Part shown: positions 18,124-28,358 of the stretch, one piece after another
How the letters are laid out: each line of letters starts with the position of its first letter
How positions within the stretch are numbered: the stretch's first letter is position 1
Origin: CAVQZA01 sp963724805
GTDB lineage: Bacteria > Actinomycetota > Thermoleophilia > Gaiellales > Gaiellaceae
Assembly (NCBI GenBank): GCA_963724805.1
Contig: CAVRWA010000011.1
Location: forward strand, 496,001 to 560,000
Direction of reading: 5' to 3'
DNA: 64,000 nt
Notes under the pieces: model-generated
Told to the model about the DNA's origin: nothing
Databases searched by the model: none
What the model saw: the letters and a program-made list of their open reading frames with translations, nothing else
Position numbers and translations under genes: made by a program

Positions 18124-18775
18124 ATGTCCCGTCGGCGCCGCCGCCGCCAGACCGAGAAACCCAAGCGACCCGTGGAGCCTGAAGTCGCGGCCTTCACAGA
18201 GCGCGCAGTCTTCCGCCAGGCGACCCGCGTCACGAAGCTCGCGTATACCCGCACTCAGGCGGCACAGGCGCTCGGGATCAGCACCTCGACCTTCGAGCGC
18301 CGCATCCTTCCCTTCATCGAGACCATCCAGATGGACTGGGGCAAACGCTTCATCCCGGTCGACGAGCTCGAGCGCTTCCTGACCGCGCGACGCCAACAGG
18401 CACGAGCAGAATTGCGGCGGCCTGTGACGCCCGGCCGCAAGCCTGGTCTCCCACCCGAGGTCGTGGCCCGCATCCAGGAGGAGCTACGCGCAGGGCAGGA
18501 GCCTTCGCCGGATCGCGCAGGACCTCAACACGGACCAGGTACGGACATCCCAGGGTGGCCGACAGTGGTGGCCCTCGACCGTGCGCGCCGTTCTCGTCCG
18601 CCCGAGTCTGCCTACGGCCGCGCACGCGGGCTCGATTCCCGACGCCTCCATCATCGGGCCAGCGGAGCGAGTTCCGGATACTTCCTTTCTCGTTCCGAAG
18701 GGCCGAACGCTGCCGATCCCGCCGTCGCCTGCGCCCCGCAACTCGGGCTCGTCACCAATTGACCGCGGAGGATGA
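18124..18775 (+). pseudogene. HTH protein with serine-recombinase-like segment, frameshifted
   Basis: The first frame encodes an Arg-rich start, an HTH (LAYTRTQAAQALGISTSTFE) and an excisionase-like wing (GKRFIPVDELERFL). At about 18,496 homology moves to the +1 frame, giving RSLRRIAQDLNTDQVRTSQG and RQWWPSTVRAVLVRP, the segment that follows the resolvase domain in large serine recombinases. One extra C at 18496 explains the shift. The mix of motifs suggests an accessory regulator of the element rather than a recombinase: no catalytic resolvase domain is present. The shift may be decay or sequence error. Confidence 0.6.
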
Positions 18776-18808
18776 CACCGTCTACATGGGCGCGGCGCCC
18801 CGATCGCG

Positions 18809-18865
18809 TTCACCCAAGTGAAATCCGACGCGTGTCCTCGTCGAGCCGGCTTTGCATCGTAGGTT
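18809..18865 (+). promoter_or_regulatory. Operator copy A with promoter, upstream of the PLDc_N-like gene
   Basis: Palindrome TTCACCCAAGTGAA (18809-18822) followed, 50 bp from the T of TCACC, by a -10-like TAGGTT (18860-18865). The same spacing recurs at copy D (28359). The start codon (18925) lies about 50 bp after the predicted transcription start and has AGGGAG. A centre near -56 suggests an activator site. Confidence 0.6.
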
Positions 18866-18924
18866 GGTGAAGTTGGAGAGACGGGTGGCCGGGCCCATTC
18901 CGGTACCGAGCGAAGGGAGCGCAG

Positions 18925-19248
18925 GTGCTCGCTTACACGAACAACCCGAGTTTCTGGGACGTGGTCTGGTGGATGATCCTCTTCTTCGTCTTCGTGATCT
19001 GGGTCTTCGTCGTGATCCACGTGTTCATCGACAACTTCCGCCGGACGGATCACAGCGGCTGGGCGAAGGCGATGTGGACGATCCTGATCATCTTCTTGCC
19101 GGTGCTCGGCGTGATCATCTACCTGATCGCACGCCCGAGCGAGATCGTGGTCAGCGACCTAGTAGCCGAGGTTCGACGTCGACCTGCTGCGCGGCGGACG
19201 CCCTCGAACGCCGCGCCGCAGGTGATGAAGGGATGGGGACATGACTGA
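18925..19248 (+). CDS. PLDc_N-like small membrane protein
   Basis: 107 aa with two TM helices: MILFFVFVIWVFVVIHVFI and TILIIFLPVLGVIIYLIARP, flanking FRRTDHSGWAKAMW. This matches the short membrane domain PLDc_N found alone or before phospholipase D in many bacteria; its role is unknown. The tail is basic. GTG start with AGGGAG upstream. The stop overlaps the DUF2252 ATG by 8 bp. First gene behind operator copy A. Confidence 0.75.
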   Translation: MLAYTNNPSFWDVVWWMILFFVFVIWVFVVIHVFIDNFRRTDHSGWAKAMWTILIIFLPVLGVIIYLIARPSEIVVSDLVAEVRRRPAARRTPSNAAPQVMKGWGHD

Positions 19249-20679
19249 TAGAACAGAGGAATCCGGCGCTCCGAGTCCGGTTGCGCATCTGTCGCCGGCC
19301 GAGCGTGCGGCACGTGGGAAGGCGGCGCGTTCGGAGGTGCCACGTGCGAGCCACGCGGAGTGGGAGCCGTCGTCTGCCCGGCCCGATCCGATCGGGCTGC
19401 TCGAGCAGCAGGCGCAGACGCGGGTGCCGGAGTTGGTGCCGATCCGCTACGGGCGGATGCTCGTGTCGCCGTTCACGTTCTACCGCGGTGCGGCGTTGAT
19501 CATGGCGTCCGATCTCGCCGCGACGCCGCGCGCCGGCGTGAGTGTGCAGCTCTGCGGCGATGCCCATCTCTCGAACTTCGGGATCTTCGGGACGCCCGAG
19601 CGGAGCATGATGTTCGACGTCAACGACTTCGACGAGACCCATCCCGGTCCGTGGGAGTGGGACGTCAAGCGCCTCGCCGTCAGCCTCGTGGCCGCCGGCC
19701 GCGACCGCGGCTTCTCGGCCAAGCAGCGCGGCGCGGCCGTCCTGGCCGCCGTCGCGGCGTACCGGACGGCGATGCGCGAATTCGCCGCCAAGACGAACCT
19801 CGAGGTCTGGTACGCGCACCTCGATGTCGAGAAGACGGTTGCGAGTACGCGGGCGAGTTCAGCGCCGCGCAGGTCGCGAAGACCGACGCCGCCATCGCGA
19901 AGGCGCGTACGAAGGACAGCCTGCAGGCCTTCGCCAAGCTGACCCACCTCGTCGACGGCGAGCCGCGGATCATCAGCGACCCGCCGCTGATCGTGCCGGT
20001 CGAAGAACTGGTCGAGGGCGGGAGCTGGCAGGACCTCGAGCAGGAGCTGAGGGCCCTGTTCCGCGACTACCGCCGTACGCTCACGACCGACCGTCGCCGG
20101 CTGCTCGAGCAGTACGAGCTCGCCCACATCGCGCGCAAGGTCGTCGGTGTCGGCAGCGTCGGTACCCGCGCCTGGATCGCGCTCTTCCTCGGCCGCGACG
20201 ATAGCGATCCGCTCTTCCTGCAGGTCAAGGAGGCGGAGGCGTCGGTGCTCGAGCCGTTCCTCGGCGCGAGCGAGTACAGCAACTGCGGCCAGCGCGTCGT
20301 CGCCGGACAGCGCCTGATGCAGAGTGCGAGCGACATGTTCCTCGGCTGGAAGCGCGTCACCGCCGGCAGCAGCCTCGACGGGCGACAGCACGACTACTAC
20401 GTCCGCCAGCTGCACGACTGGAAGGGCAGCGCCGACATCGAGACGATGAAGCCGGGCGGAATGGTCGTCTACGGCCGCCTCTGCGCCTGGACGCTCGCCC
20501 GCGCCCACGCCCGCTCCGGCGACCGGATCGCGATCGCCTCCTACCTGGGCGGCGGCGACGTCTTCGACAGGGCGATCGCAACGTTCTCCGAGGCCTACGC
20601 CGACCAGAACGAACGCGACTATGCGGTACTCGTCGACGCGGTGAAATCCGGGCGGATCGAGGCCCAGACGGGCCTCTGA
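19241..20679 (+). pseudogene. DUF2252 protein, one-base frameshift
   Basis: DUF2252 proteins have a kinase-like (phosphotransferase) fold of unknown substrate. First frame: LVPIRYGRMLVSPFTFYRGA, CGDAHLSNFG and MMFDVNDFDET with WEWDVKRLAVSL, the conserved core. After DVEKTVA (about 19,843) homology moves to another frame: YAGEFSAAQVAKTDAAIAKA through YVRQLHDWKGSADIE and GDRIAIASYLGG to 20,679. One missing base in GCGAG (19841-19845) restores one frame of about 479 aa. Motifs on both sides are intact, so the lesion is recent or an error. It overlaps the upstream gene by 8 bp. Confidence 0.85.
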
Positions 20680-20701
20680 TGCCGCCGATGGGATCTCCGT
20701 C

Positions 20702-22343
20702 GTGACGACCGCGCCGACCGCGTCCTCTGTCGCTGCCAAGGCGTCGGGCCTGGTGCTGCTCACGTTGGCCTCGGCGCAGTTCGTGATGGCGCTGGACATG
20801 ACGGTGATGAACACGGCGATCGCGACGGTCGCGAGGGACGTCGGGACCGATGTGACCGGGATCCAGCTCGCGATCACGCTGTACACGCTGGTGATGGCGT
20901 CTTTCATGATCACCGGCGGCAGGGTCGGGGAGATCATCGGCCGCAAGCGCGCGTTCACGATCGGGTGCGTCGTCTACGCGTGCGGGTCGCTGACGACGGC
21001 GCTTGCTCACAGCCTGCCGGTGCTGATCATCGGCTGGTCGTTTCTGGAGGGCTTCGGCGCGGTGTTGATCTTTCCGGCGATCGTCGCGCTCGTCGCCTCG
21101 AACTTCGGAAAGCCGGACCGGCCGCACGCGTACGGGCTCATCGCGGCCGCGGGCGCGATGGCGGCCGCGGTGGGGCCGGTGATCGGCGGCTTCTTCACGA
21201 CCTACGCCTCGTGGCGGTGGGTGTTCGTCAGCGAGGTGCTGATCGTGATCGTGATCCTCGGTCTGGCGCGGCGGATCAACGACACGCCGGCCGAGAAGGG
21301 CGCCAAGCTCGACCTGGTCGGCACCGGGCTTTCGGCGGCCGGCCTAGGGCTGATCGTGATCGGGATCCTGAAGTCGGGTGCGTGGGGGTTCGTGCGGGCC
21401 AAGCCGGGTGCTCCCGAGTGGCTCGGGCTCTCGCCGGTGATCTGGCTCGTGCTCGCGGGCTTGCGTGGTGGTGGGCCTGTTCGTGATGTGGGAGAACCGG
21501 CGGATCGCGCACGGCCAGGCTGCGCTGATCGACCCGAAGATGCTGCGGAACATCCAGCTGCGCGACGGCGTCACCTCGTTCTTCTTCCTGTTCCTGGTGC
21601 AGGCCGGGATCTTCTTCGTCGTCCCGCTGTTCCTCTCGGTTGCGCTCGGCCTGTCGGCGGTCGCGACGGGGATACATCTGCTGCCGCTCTCGCTGATGCT
21701 GCTGCTCTTCGCGGCCGGAGTCCCCAAGGTGTTCCCGCACGCGAACCCGCGGCTGGTCATCCGCCTCGGCTTCATCGCCATGTTCGGAGGGCTCGTGCTC
21801 CTGCTCGCCTTGCTCGACTACGGCGCCGCGGCGTCGATCGTGACCTGGCCGTTGCTGCTCGCGGGTGCCGGGATCGGCTCGATCGCCTCCCAGCTGGGGG
21901 CCGTGACCGTGTCGGCGGTACCCGACGAGCAGAGCGGCGAGGTGGGCGGGCTCCAGAACACCGGCACACAGCTGGGCGCGTCGATCGGCACTGCGCTGGC
22001 GGGCGCCATCCTCATCTCCGCGCTGACCGCCTCGTTCCTGACCGGTGTCCAGAACAACCCGGCCGTCCCAGACCGCGTCGCCGCCAAGGCACAGACGAGC
22101 CTCGCCGGCGGGGTCCCGTTCATCTCTGACGCCGAGCTCAAGTCCGCACTCTCCGACGCGCACGTCCCGCCGCGGACGGCCGACGCGATCGTGAAGACGA
22201 ACGAGCAGAGCCGGATCGACGGGCTGCGCGTCGCCGTCTCGATCCTCGCCATCTTCGCGCTCGTCGCTCTGCTGTTCACGGGAGGGATCCCGACGGCCCA
22301 ACCCGGCGCGCAGGGCAAGAAGCCGAGCCCGGCGCCGACATAG
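20702..22343 (+). pseudogene. DHA2-type MFS exporter, one-base frameshift
   Basis: EmrB/QacA-like 14-TM proton-driven exporter. The first frame covers TM1-8 with QFVMALDMTVMNTAIATVA (motif D1 region) and GRVGEIIGRKRAF (motif A). After WLVLAG (about 21,463) the homologous frame shifts to MVVGLFVMWENRRIAHGQA, followed by TM9-14 to 22,343. An extra G at 21463 (TTGCGTG instead of TTCGTG) explains it. Drug or lipid export would suit the envelope-type cargo; substrate unknown. GTG start 22 bp after DUF2252. Confidence 0.86.
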
Positions 22344-22360
22344 AACCGGAGGTGAGCACG

Positions 22361-22825
22361 ATGGATGAGAACCAGATCGCAGAGCTCGAAGCCGAGGAAT
22401 CGATGTTCGTGCAGACCGCACAGGGCATCACGAGCGACGGCGGAACCCTCACGCTGCACGGGATCACGCCCTCGACGCTCTATTTCTCCGACCGGCCCCA
22501 GCGGGTCGTCGGACACATGGCCACCGGGGACTTCGTCGACCTGTGGGACGAAGGCGACAACAGCTTCCAGACCGACCCGCCGAACGCGGTGCTCGCGTTC
22601 CTCGAACCGGGCAACGAGGTGCCGGAGGACGCGGTGGTCGTGATCCGGGAGCCGCGCCTCGACAACGGTGAGCTCTCCTACTCGATCGAGATCCTCGACG
22701 GAACGGTTCCGGCGCAGGCCGGGCCTGTCACGCTGTTCATCGACCCGTTCGGCAGGCCGCTCTCGCCCGTGTCGGTGTGCGGCATGCGAAGGCGCGAGCG
22801 GAGGCGCGACCGGCGGGGAATCTGA
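22361..22825 (+). CDS. Conserved hypothetical protein of the cargo
   Basis: 154 aa, soluble, no signal peptide. The body is beta-rich: LTLHGITPSTLYFSDRPQRV, VVIREPRLDNGELSYSIEIL, then PVTLFIDPFGRPLSPVSV and a very basic tail (RRRERRRDRRG). I believe close relatives occur as hypothetical proteins in other soil bacteria but no named domain is assigned. The ATG at 22361 has GGAGG 8 bp upstream. It lies 17 bp after the exporter, probably in one transcript. Confidence 0.7.
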   Translation: MDENQIAELEAEESMFVQTAQGITSDGGTLTLHGITPSTLYFSDRPQRVVGHMATGDFVDLWDEGDNSFQTDPPNAVLAFLEPGNEVPEDAVVVIREPRLDNGELSYSIEILDGTVPAQAGPVTLFIDPFGRPLSPVSVCGMRRRERRRDRRGI

Positions 22826-22888
22826 GCACCTAACAAAACCATGGGCGCCGCAAAGGGCGGCGTCCCTGAACAAGGGAAGGAGTTCCCA

Positions 22889-23215
22889 ATGGCAGAGACA
22901 ACCGACACACCGATTCTCGATCTTCTCGCGAGCATGACGGCGGACTCGATCGAGGCCTCCAGCCTCGACCCCACGACGTTGATGCTCGTGAGGATCGCCG
23001 CGCTGGTCGCGGTGGACGCCCCACCGGTCTCGTATGCCCTCAACCTGGAGGCCGCGGGTGACCTCAAGATCGATGCGGAACAGGTTCAGGGTGTCCTCGC
23101 CGCCGTGGCCCCGATCGTCGGGACCGCGCGCGTCGCCTCGGCGACATCCAAGATCGTGCGCGCTCTCGCGCTCGAGCTCGAGGTCGCAGAGCTCGAGGCG
23201 GAGGACAAGGCCTGA
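22889..23215 (+). CDS. Carboxymuconolactone-decarboxylase-like (AhpD-fold) small protein
   Basis: 108 aa, all-helical, with MLVRIAALVAVDAPPVSYAL and EQVQGVLAAVAPIVGTARV, the CMD/AhpD helix pattern. The redox pair CxxC of AhpD is absent and there are no cysteines at all, so peroxidase activity is unlikely. The ATG at 22889 has AAGGAG 6 bp upstream. Part of the same plus-strand cargo run. Confidence 0.65.
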   Translation: MAETTDTPILDLLASMTADSIEASSLDPTTLMLVRIAALVAVDAPPVSYALNLEAAGDLKIDAEQVQGVLAAVAPIVGTARVASATSKIVRALALELEVAELEAEDKA

Positions 23216-23284
23216 GGCCTGTGGCCGTCTCCCTCCGATCGAGGAGGGAGACGGCCCTGACTCCTGACGAGGCGGAAGAGGGCT

Positions 23285-23983
23285 GTGCCGGAGGGTTTGT
23301 CTGCAACCGAGGTCGGCAAGGAGATCGGCGAGCATGCCAAGCACACGCGCGAACATGGCGGGGATAAACGTCGCGACCGGCTGATTTCGGTCTTGGAGGC
23401 GCTGCTGCTCTCGGTCGTCACGATCGTCGCCGCCTGGTCCGGCTACTCGGCCGCGAAGTGGGGCACCGAGTCGTCGCTCAACCTCGCGAAGGCCTCCGCG
23501 ACCCGGACGAAGGCGAACCGCTCGTTCCAGGAGTCGCTGACCTACCGGACGGCTGATGCGATTCTGTTCAACGCGTGGTTCGCGGCGTACCTGACTCACG
23601 ATCCGAACGGGATGCGCGTCGCCGCGAAGCGCTTCCGACCCGAGTTCCGGGCCGCGTTCGTCGCCTGGCTCGCCACTCACCCGTTCACCAACCCGAACGC
23701 ACCGGTAGGGCCGCAGACCATGCCGCAGTACATCCCGAACGGCCAGGCGCAGGCAGGCGTGCTCGACGCGAGCGCGGACGCCTACTACGCGGACGGTCAG
23801 AAGGCCGCCGAGACGGGCGATGAGTACGTACGGGTGACCGTCATCCTCGCGAGCGTCTTGTTCTTGGTCGGGCTCAGCACCCAGTTCCCGCTGCTCGGCG
23901 TGCGCTACGTCATGATCGGCGTCGGCGCCGGGCTGCTCATCTTCGCAGGCGTCCTGATCCTCACTCTCCCAGGCCCTCCCTGA
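23285..23983 (+). CDS. DUF4337-like membrane protein
   Basis: 232 aa. One TM helix follows the charged N-terminus (RLISVLEALLLSVVTIVAAW, then SGYSAAKWG); a long soluble segment follows, and two TM helices end the protein (VTVILASVLFLVGLSTQF and YVMIGVGAGLLIFAGVLIL). This is the layout of DUF4337-type proteins of unknown function. GTG start with AGAGGG upstream. Last gene of the left plus-strand cargo run. Confidence 0.7.
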   Translation: MPEGLSATEVGKEIGEHAKHTREHGGDKRRDRLISVLEALLLSVVTIVAAWSGYSAAKWGTESSLNLAKASATRTKANRSFQESLTYRTADAILFNAWFAAYLTHDPNGMRVAAKRFRPEFRAAFVAWLATHPFTNPNAPVGPQTMPQYIPNGQAQAGVLDASADAYYADGQKAAETGDEYVRVTVILASVLFLVGLSTQFPLLGVRYVMIGVGAGLLIFAGVLILTLPGPP

Positions 23984-24186
23984 CCTGGGATCAGCAGCGC
24001 ACCATCTCCCAGCGCGCCCCGCACTCGAGTGGTCGAGTGTGGGGGCCTAGGCACGCTGAGTGCCTACGCGTCGCGATCAGGCGTGCTTTCCGCGCGCGCA
24101 CGCGTGCCGCAGCAGGCGGACAAGCAGCCTCACGCCCTCCGCCGCGGCGTGCGCATTCTCGACCACATCGATGTTCGTGCCCCCGT

Positions 24187-24669
24187 CTAGGTGTTGTCGG
24201 TCAGTGCGGCCTCGATCCGCTCCAGCCGCTCACGGATCCTGCGGAACTGTTCCTCAGTTGCGGCGTTGTTCTCTTTCGGCATCGATTCACGTGACTGGGC
24301 GATGAATGAGCTCGTTATCGCCGCGGTTATCACCGTCAGGAACCCAATCCCGAGGAGCATCACGAGGCTCGCCACGATTCGACCGGCTGCCGTCACCGGG
24401 ACGATGTCGCCATACCCGACGCTCGTTACCGTCTCAATGGCCCACCAGAGCCCCGATCCGACCGAGGGGAACTCCTTCTTGTCGATGATCTTCATCAGCA
24501 ACGCCGCGACGATAGCGGTCGAGATAGTCACATACGCGATGACGAGGGCGGCGCTTCTGGGCGCTCCGGCGCGTTCGATCCAGCGATCGAACCGGCCTTC
24601 GGCTCTCGTCTTCGCAGCCACGGCTGCACCTTCGCGCCCGTCGCTGCCGATCCTGCCGGACACCGGCAC
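24187..24669 (-). CDS. Two-TM potassium channel (Ion_trans_2)
   Basis: 160-aa pore protein. TM1 is about residues 38-60, the pore loop has the canonical filter TSVGYGD, and TM2 is about 96-120. The short C-terminal coiled coil (EEQFRRIRERLERIEAAL) probably sets the tetramer. No RCK or cyclic-nucleotide domain is present, so gating is intrinsic or voltage-like. With TMEM175 nearby it gives the element two K+ conductances. Confidence 0.9.
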   Translation of the reverse strand: MPVSGRIGSDGREGAAVAAKTRAEGRFDRWIERAGAPRSAALVIAYVTISTAIVAALLMKIIDKKEFPSVGSGLWWAIETVTSVGYGDIVPVTAAGRIVASLVMLLGIGFLTVITAAITSSFIAQSRESMPKENNAATEEQFRRIRERLERIEAALTDNT

Positions 24670-24750
24670 CTGTGGGCTACACCGGCTTCCCCATCGCCAC
24701 GGTCAAACATCCCCACAGTCGAACAACCCGTACGCCATCGGTTGCGCGGC

Positions 24751-24831
24751 ATCGACGCGAAGGGCGAGCTGAAGAACGCGTTCGCGAGGTCGAGCGCCTC
24801 CAGCTCCCTGACGACCCGCGGTTCCTGATGC
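24751..24831 (+). pseudogene. Relic duplicate of the 3' end of the element's lipoprotein gene
   Basis: 24751-24831 matches 29981-30058 with about six mismatches and one 3-nt insertion, and would read DAKGELKNAFARSSASSSLT against DAKGELKSAFASSSACNSLT of the lipoprotein at 29486. Nothing of the 5' part is found before it. The surrounding 24670-25088 holds no intact gene, only this relic and operator copy B. Confidence 0.8.
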
Positions 24832-24993
24832 GGCCCGGGCCCGAGGCGGTTCCGCGGTGAGCGCGTCGCCTACGCCGACCTGCCGGACGACCCGCACCGA
24901 CTCGTCCCAACACCGGCCGCCGAACCAAGCGATCGTGTCGCAGTAATGAGTGGCGCGCCCCTCCGCGGGGAGTGGCGATGCCTCCCGACCGTG

Positions 24994-25007
24994 TTCACCC
25001 CAGTGAA
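24994..25007. promoter_or_regulatory. Operator copy B
   Basis: TTCACCCCAGTGAA. The 30 bp after it resemble those after copy A (AATCCG, then GTCCTCGT-GAGC), so it looks like a duplicated promoter. It lies between the TMEM175 and K+-channel genes, 325 bp upstream of the channel start. In its A-like orientation it now points at no gene. Confidence 0.55.
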
Positions 25008-25088
25008 ATCCGGGGCGCCCGTCCTCGTTGAGCATGCTCTGGGTCATAGGCCGCGGTCTCGAGAGCCGGCGATCGGCCTCGCCTGTCG

Positions 25089-25715
25089 TCAGGGAGGCGT
25101 CGTTGCCCGCTTCGGCCGGTCGCCACGCGCCCGCAGCAGCGCGACGATCGCGATCACGAGGTACCCGTAGATCGCGACGCGCGGCGCGAAGAATGCGAGC
25201 GCGATCATGGCCGCGTAGAAGCCGATGTGAGGCGTGGTCGCCCGCGTGATCGCCTTGATCTCGTCCGCGTCAACCTCCGGCCGCAGGACGGAGCGGTCGA
25301 GCACGGCCGCGCCCCACAAGGCGCCGAGCAGGAGCGAGATCACGAGCAGCGCGGCGCCGTAGAAGATCGCGGCAGCACGGGCTGGGGATTCGCTGTGGAT
25401 GGCCTCGGCCATCAGCTTCGTCGGGAACGGGAGGAACGCCACCGCCATCAGCAGGAGCAGGTTGATCACCATCAGGCGCTTGTTCGCGTACTGCAGGCGC
25501 CGGAAGATGCCGTGGTGGGCGCCCCAGATCCCACCGATCGTGAGGAAGCTGGTGACGTAGGCGAGGTAGGAGGGCCACTGCTGGGCGATGCCGCTCCAGA
25601 GGTTCTCGAAGGCCGCCTCGGGCACGTTGATCTCGAGCACGAGCAGGGTGATCGCGATCGCGAAGACGCCGTCGCTGAACGCCTCCATCCGGCCGGTCTC
25701 CCAGTGGTCATCCAT
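25089..25715 (-). CDS. TMEM175-family (DUF1211) potassium channel
   Basis: 208 aa, about six TM helices. TM1 carries the family signature RMEAFSDGVFAIAITLLVLE (R-x3-FSDG). Bacterial TMEM175 proteins are leak K+ channels without a TVGYG filter, selecting by hydrophobic layers. ATG start. It follows the small gene at 25737 by 21 bp in the same direction, so both probably use the promoter near operator copy C. Confidence 0.92.
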   Translation of the reverse strand: MDDHWETGRMEAFSDGVFAIAITLLVLEINVPEAAFENLWSGIAQQWPSYLAYVTSFLTIGGIWGAHHGIFRRLQYANKRLMVINLLLLMAVAFLPFPTKLMAEAIHSESPARAAAIFYGAALLVISLLLGALWGAAVLDRSVLRPEVDADEIKAITRATTPHIGFYAAMIALAFFAPRVAIYGYLVIAIVALLRARGDRPKRATTPP

Positions 25716-25736
25716 CGCTTCCGGCCCTTCGATGTT

Positions 25737-25955
25737 TCAGCGTAGGGCGGCGTCGTCGATGGCGGTCAGATCGAGCAGTGTGAGTCCGAGATCGGCGATG
25801 CGCTGGAGGACGCCCTGGAGCTCGGCCTGGTCGCGGATGGTTCCCGTCAGGGTCGTGGTGCCGTCGCCGCGCGTGAGCCTCATCCCCTCGAAGGCGAGCT
25901 GCATCCGGTCACTCAGCTCGCCCTTGACCACGAGCCGGTACTCGGGACTGGCCAT
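25737..25955 (-). CDS. Small conserved hypothetical protein
   Basis: 72 aa, soluble: EYRLVVKGELSDRMQLAFEG then TTTLTGTIRDQAELQGVLQR and LGLTLLDL. The alternating strands and helices suggest a small alpha/beta (ACT-like or BON-like) fold; similar short proteins are familiar from actinobacteria but unnamed. ATG start. Operator copy C lies 51-64 bp upstream, and TMEM175 follows. Confidence 0.65.
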   Translation of the reverse strand: MASPEYRLVVKGELSDRMQLAFEGMRLTRGDGTTTLTGTIRDQAELQGVLQRIADLGLTLLDLTAIDDAALR

Positions 25956-26005
25956 GTGATGGAGAGTGACACGGATCGCCGGCGTCGACGCGGTGGGGTG
26001 TGCCG

Positions 26006-26019
26006 TTCACCTAGGTGAT
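26006..26019 (-). promoter_or_regulatory. Operator copy C, upstream of the 25737-25955 gene
   Basis: Read on the minus strand the core is ATCACCTAGGTGAA, one base short of a perfect 14-bp palindrome. On this strand a CACTCT (-10-like, one mismatch to TANNNT) lies at the same 50-bp offset seen in copies A and D. It sits between the LAL regulator's stop and the small gene/TMEM175 pair. Confidence 0.6.
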
Positions 26020-26027
26020 CGCGCTTG

Positions 26028-28257
26028 CTAGAGGAGGCCGAGGACGATCGCGCGTGCGACTGCGTCCGGGCGGGAGTGGACGCCGAGCTTCCGGTAGATC
26101 GTGCGGGTGTGCGATCGGATCGTGTTGGGCGAGAGGAAGAGCTGATCGCCGATCTCCCGTGCCGACAGGTCGGAGGCTAGAAGCTCAAGCACGGCGAGCT
26201 CGGCCGCGGTCGGCGCCTCGAGCAGCTCTCCGCCGGCTGCCCGGTCTCTTGCCGTCCGAAGCTCTCGTTCCACCTCGTCGCAGAGCGGCCGCACGGTCCC
26301 GCTGTCCGGTAGCTCGTCGAGGGCTTCCCGGGCTGCGCGCAGCACCGACTCCGCCTCGTCGAGGCGGCCGCGGCGCAGACGGCAACGGGCGAGAAGCACG
26401 AGGAGCCAGGCATGCTGCACCGTCGCCACCTCGTCCGCGAAGAAGCGCTCGGCGGTAACGAGCTCGTGCTCTGCCTCGGCGAGCTGCCCTTCGGCGGCCA
26501 GCACCGTTCCGAGAGCGGCGGCCGCGTTCGCGCCGAGCCAGCTCCGGTTGCTCCCGATCCGGCCCACGGCGGCCTTCGCCGCGTCGGCATGGCGTCGGGC
26601 CGCGACGAGCTGCCCGCGCTCGGCGGCGACGAGTGCGAGCGTCGAGTGTGCGAGGATCAGGCTCGGCGGGCGACGCGCGATATCCGGATGCTCGATGACC
26701 TGCGAGGCGGCAGCGGACGCCTCCTGCAGGTCGCCCGCGAAGAAGAGAGCGCGCGCATACGTGGCGCGAGCGCCCGTGAGGATCTCGTCGGAGCTTGCCG
26801 TCGCGAGTTCGACGGCGCGGCGGCCGTCGAGCACCGCCCGGCCGACTCCGCCGTCGACCGTCCCCGCACGAACCAAGCTCACCCAGATCTCGACATATGC
26901 GTCGGGCTGTCCCTGTTGCTGACTCTGCGCCAGATCGGCGAGCCGCGTGAACCGGCGCTGCTCGATCGCGCCCTCTCCCGCGAGCACTGCGGCCGCGGCG
27001 GCGGTCGCCGCAAGCTCCGGGTGCTCGAGGACGCAGTCGTCTGGCAGCGTGCGAACCCAGCGAAGAAGCGTCCCGCCGTCGCCGCTCCTGATCAGGGACA
27101 GGTAGTAGTCGACGAGCACCTCGGCGACGAACTCGTGGTCGGCGGAGGCCGCCGCGTGTCGGAGCGCTTCCATGGGCAGTCCGTGCGATCTGAGCCATGC
27201 GGCGGCTCGGCGCCGGATCGTCGTCGCGGCGGCCGGCTCGGATGATGCGAGCGCGGTCTCGGCGTACGTGGCAAACAGCGAGTGGATGCGGAACCAGCCT
27301 CCACGTTCGAGCCGCGAGACGAGGAGGTTGGAGCGCTCGAGCTCGGCCAGCACGGCGGCGGAGCCGGCGCGGTCGAGCGCGGCGTCGCAGAGCTCGGCGG
27401 TGAACTCGCGCAGGACCGCGGCGCCGTGCAGAAACGACCGCTGGTCCTCGTCGAGCGCCGCGAGGACCTCGCTGCTCAGGTACTCGGCCACGAAGTGGTG
27501 ATCGCCTCCGAACGCCTGCACGGCCGCGGCCGGGTCGTCGACCGTCCGCAGCCAGAGGCCGGCCAGGACGAGCGTCGCAGGCCAGCCCTCGGTCCGCTCG
27601 TCGAGCAGTCCGATCTCGTCCGCACCGAGCTCGATCTTCCCACGGGTGACCAGGAGGTCATGCGTCTCGGCGCGCGTGAACGCGAGCTCCCTCGCGCGCA
27701 GCTCGGCGAGCACACCGGCGGCCCGGTATCGCGCGAGGCTCAGCGCAGGATCGACCCGCGTGACGAGAATCACACGTGCGTTGAGTGGGAGGTGCGACAG
27801 GGCACGGTCGATCGACGCGATGCATCCCTCGTCGGTCACCTCGTGAAGATCGTCGAGCACCAGGAGTAGCCGCTCCCCGAACGCGGCGATGCCGTTCATG
27901 AGCTCGTCGACCGCGTCCTCGATCGGGCCGCCCGGTATCCCGAGCCGCTCGTAGCGCAGCTCGCCCGAGCCCCGGTCGTACGCGATCGACCGCCGTCGCT
28001 ACATACCGCCACAATCGAGTCGGATCGTTGTCGCCGGTATCGAGGGTGACCCAGGCCAGCGCCGCATCCTCGCTCGCACACCACGCCCGCACCGCCGTCG
28101 TCTTTCCGTAACCGGCCGGTGCCGCGACGAGCGTCAGCACCTCGTCGACACCGGCAGCCGGCGCCGTCCAGAGACGCGGACGGTCGACCATGCCTCCACG
28201 CATACCCGGAGCCGCAAGCTTGGCCTCGATCAGCGGGGGAAGCGCAGCCGCGCCCAT
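26028..28257 (-). pseudogene. LuxR-family LAL/MalT-type regulator, one-base frameshift
   Basis: Large ATP-dependent regulator. The N-terminal frame has PPLIEAKLAAPGMRGGMVDR and the P-loop AAPAGYGKTT. At about 27,963 homology moves to the next frame: LLLVLDDLHEVTDEG (Walker B), the winged-helix and TPR-like region, and the C-terminal LuxR HTH (LSAREIGDQLFLSPNTIRSH). One extra base in GGGCGAG explains the shift; repaired length is about 743 aa. Two operator copies (C and D) flank the gene and it is the only large transcription factor in the cargo, so it is the best candidate to bind them. The start is ambiguous between 28257 and 28302. Confidence 0.85.
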
Positions 28258-28358
28258 CCTCTCCGCCGTCCCTGCCCCCCGTTGCCCCGATCCGATTGCC
28301 ATCCTCGGCACATGCTTGCATGACTCCACCGGCAGGGCCACTTGGTCGCGGGTTCACG

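Noticed and set aside
18124..18775. A complete serine recombinase
   Set aside because: Only the post-catalytic recombinase-like segment is visible; no resolvase domain with a catalytic Ser precedes it.
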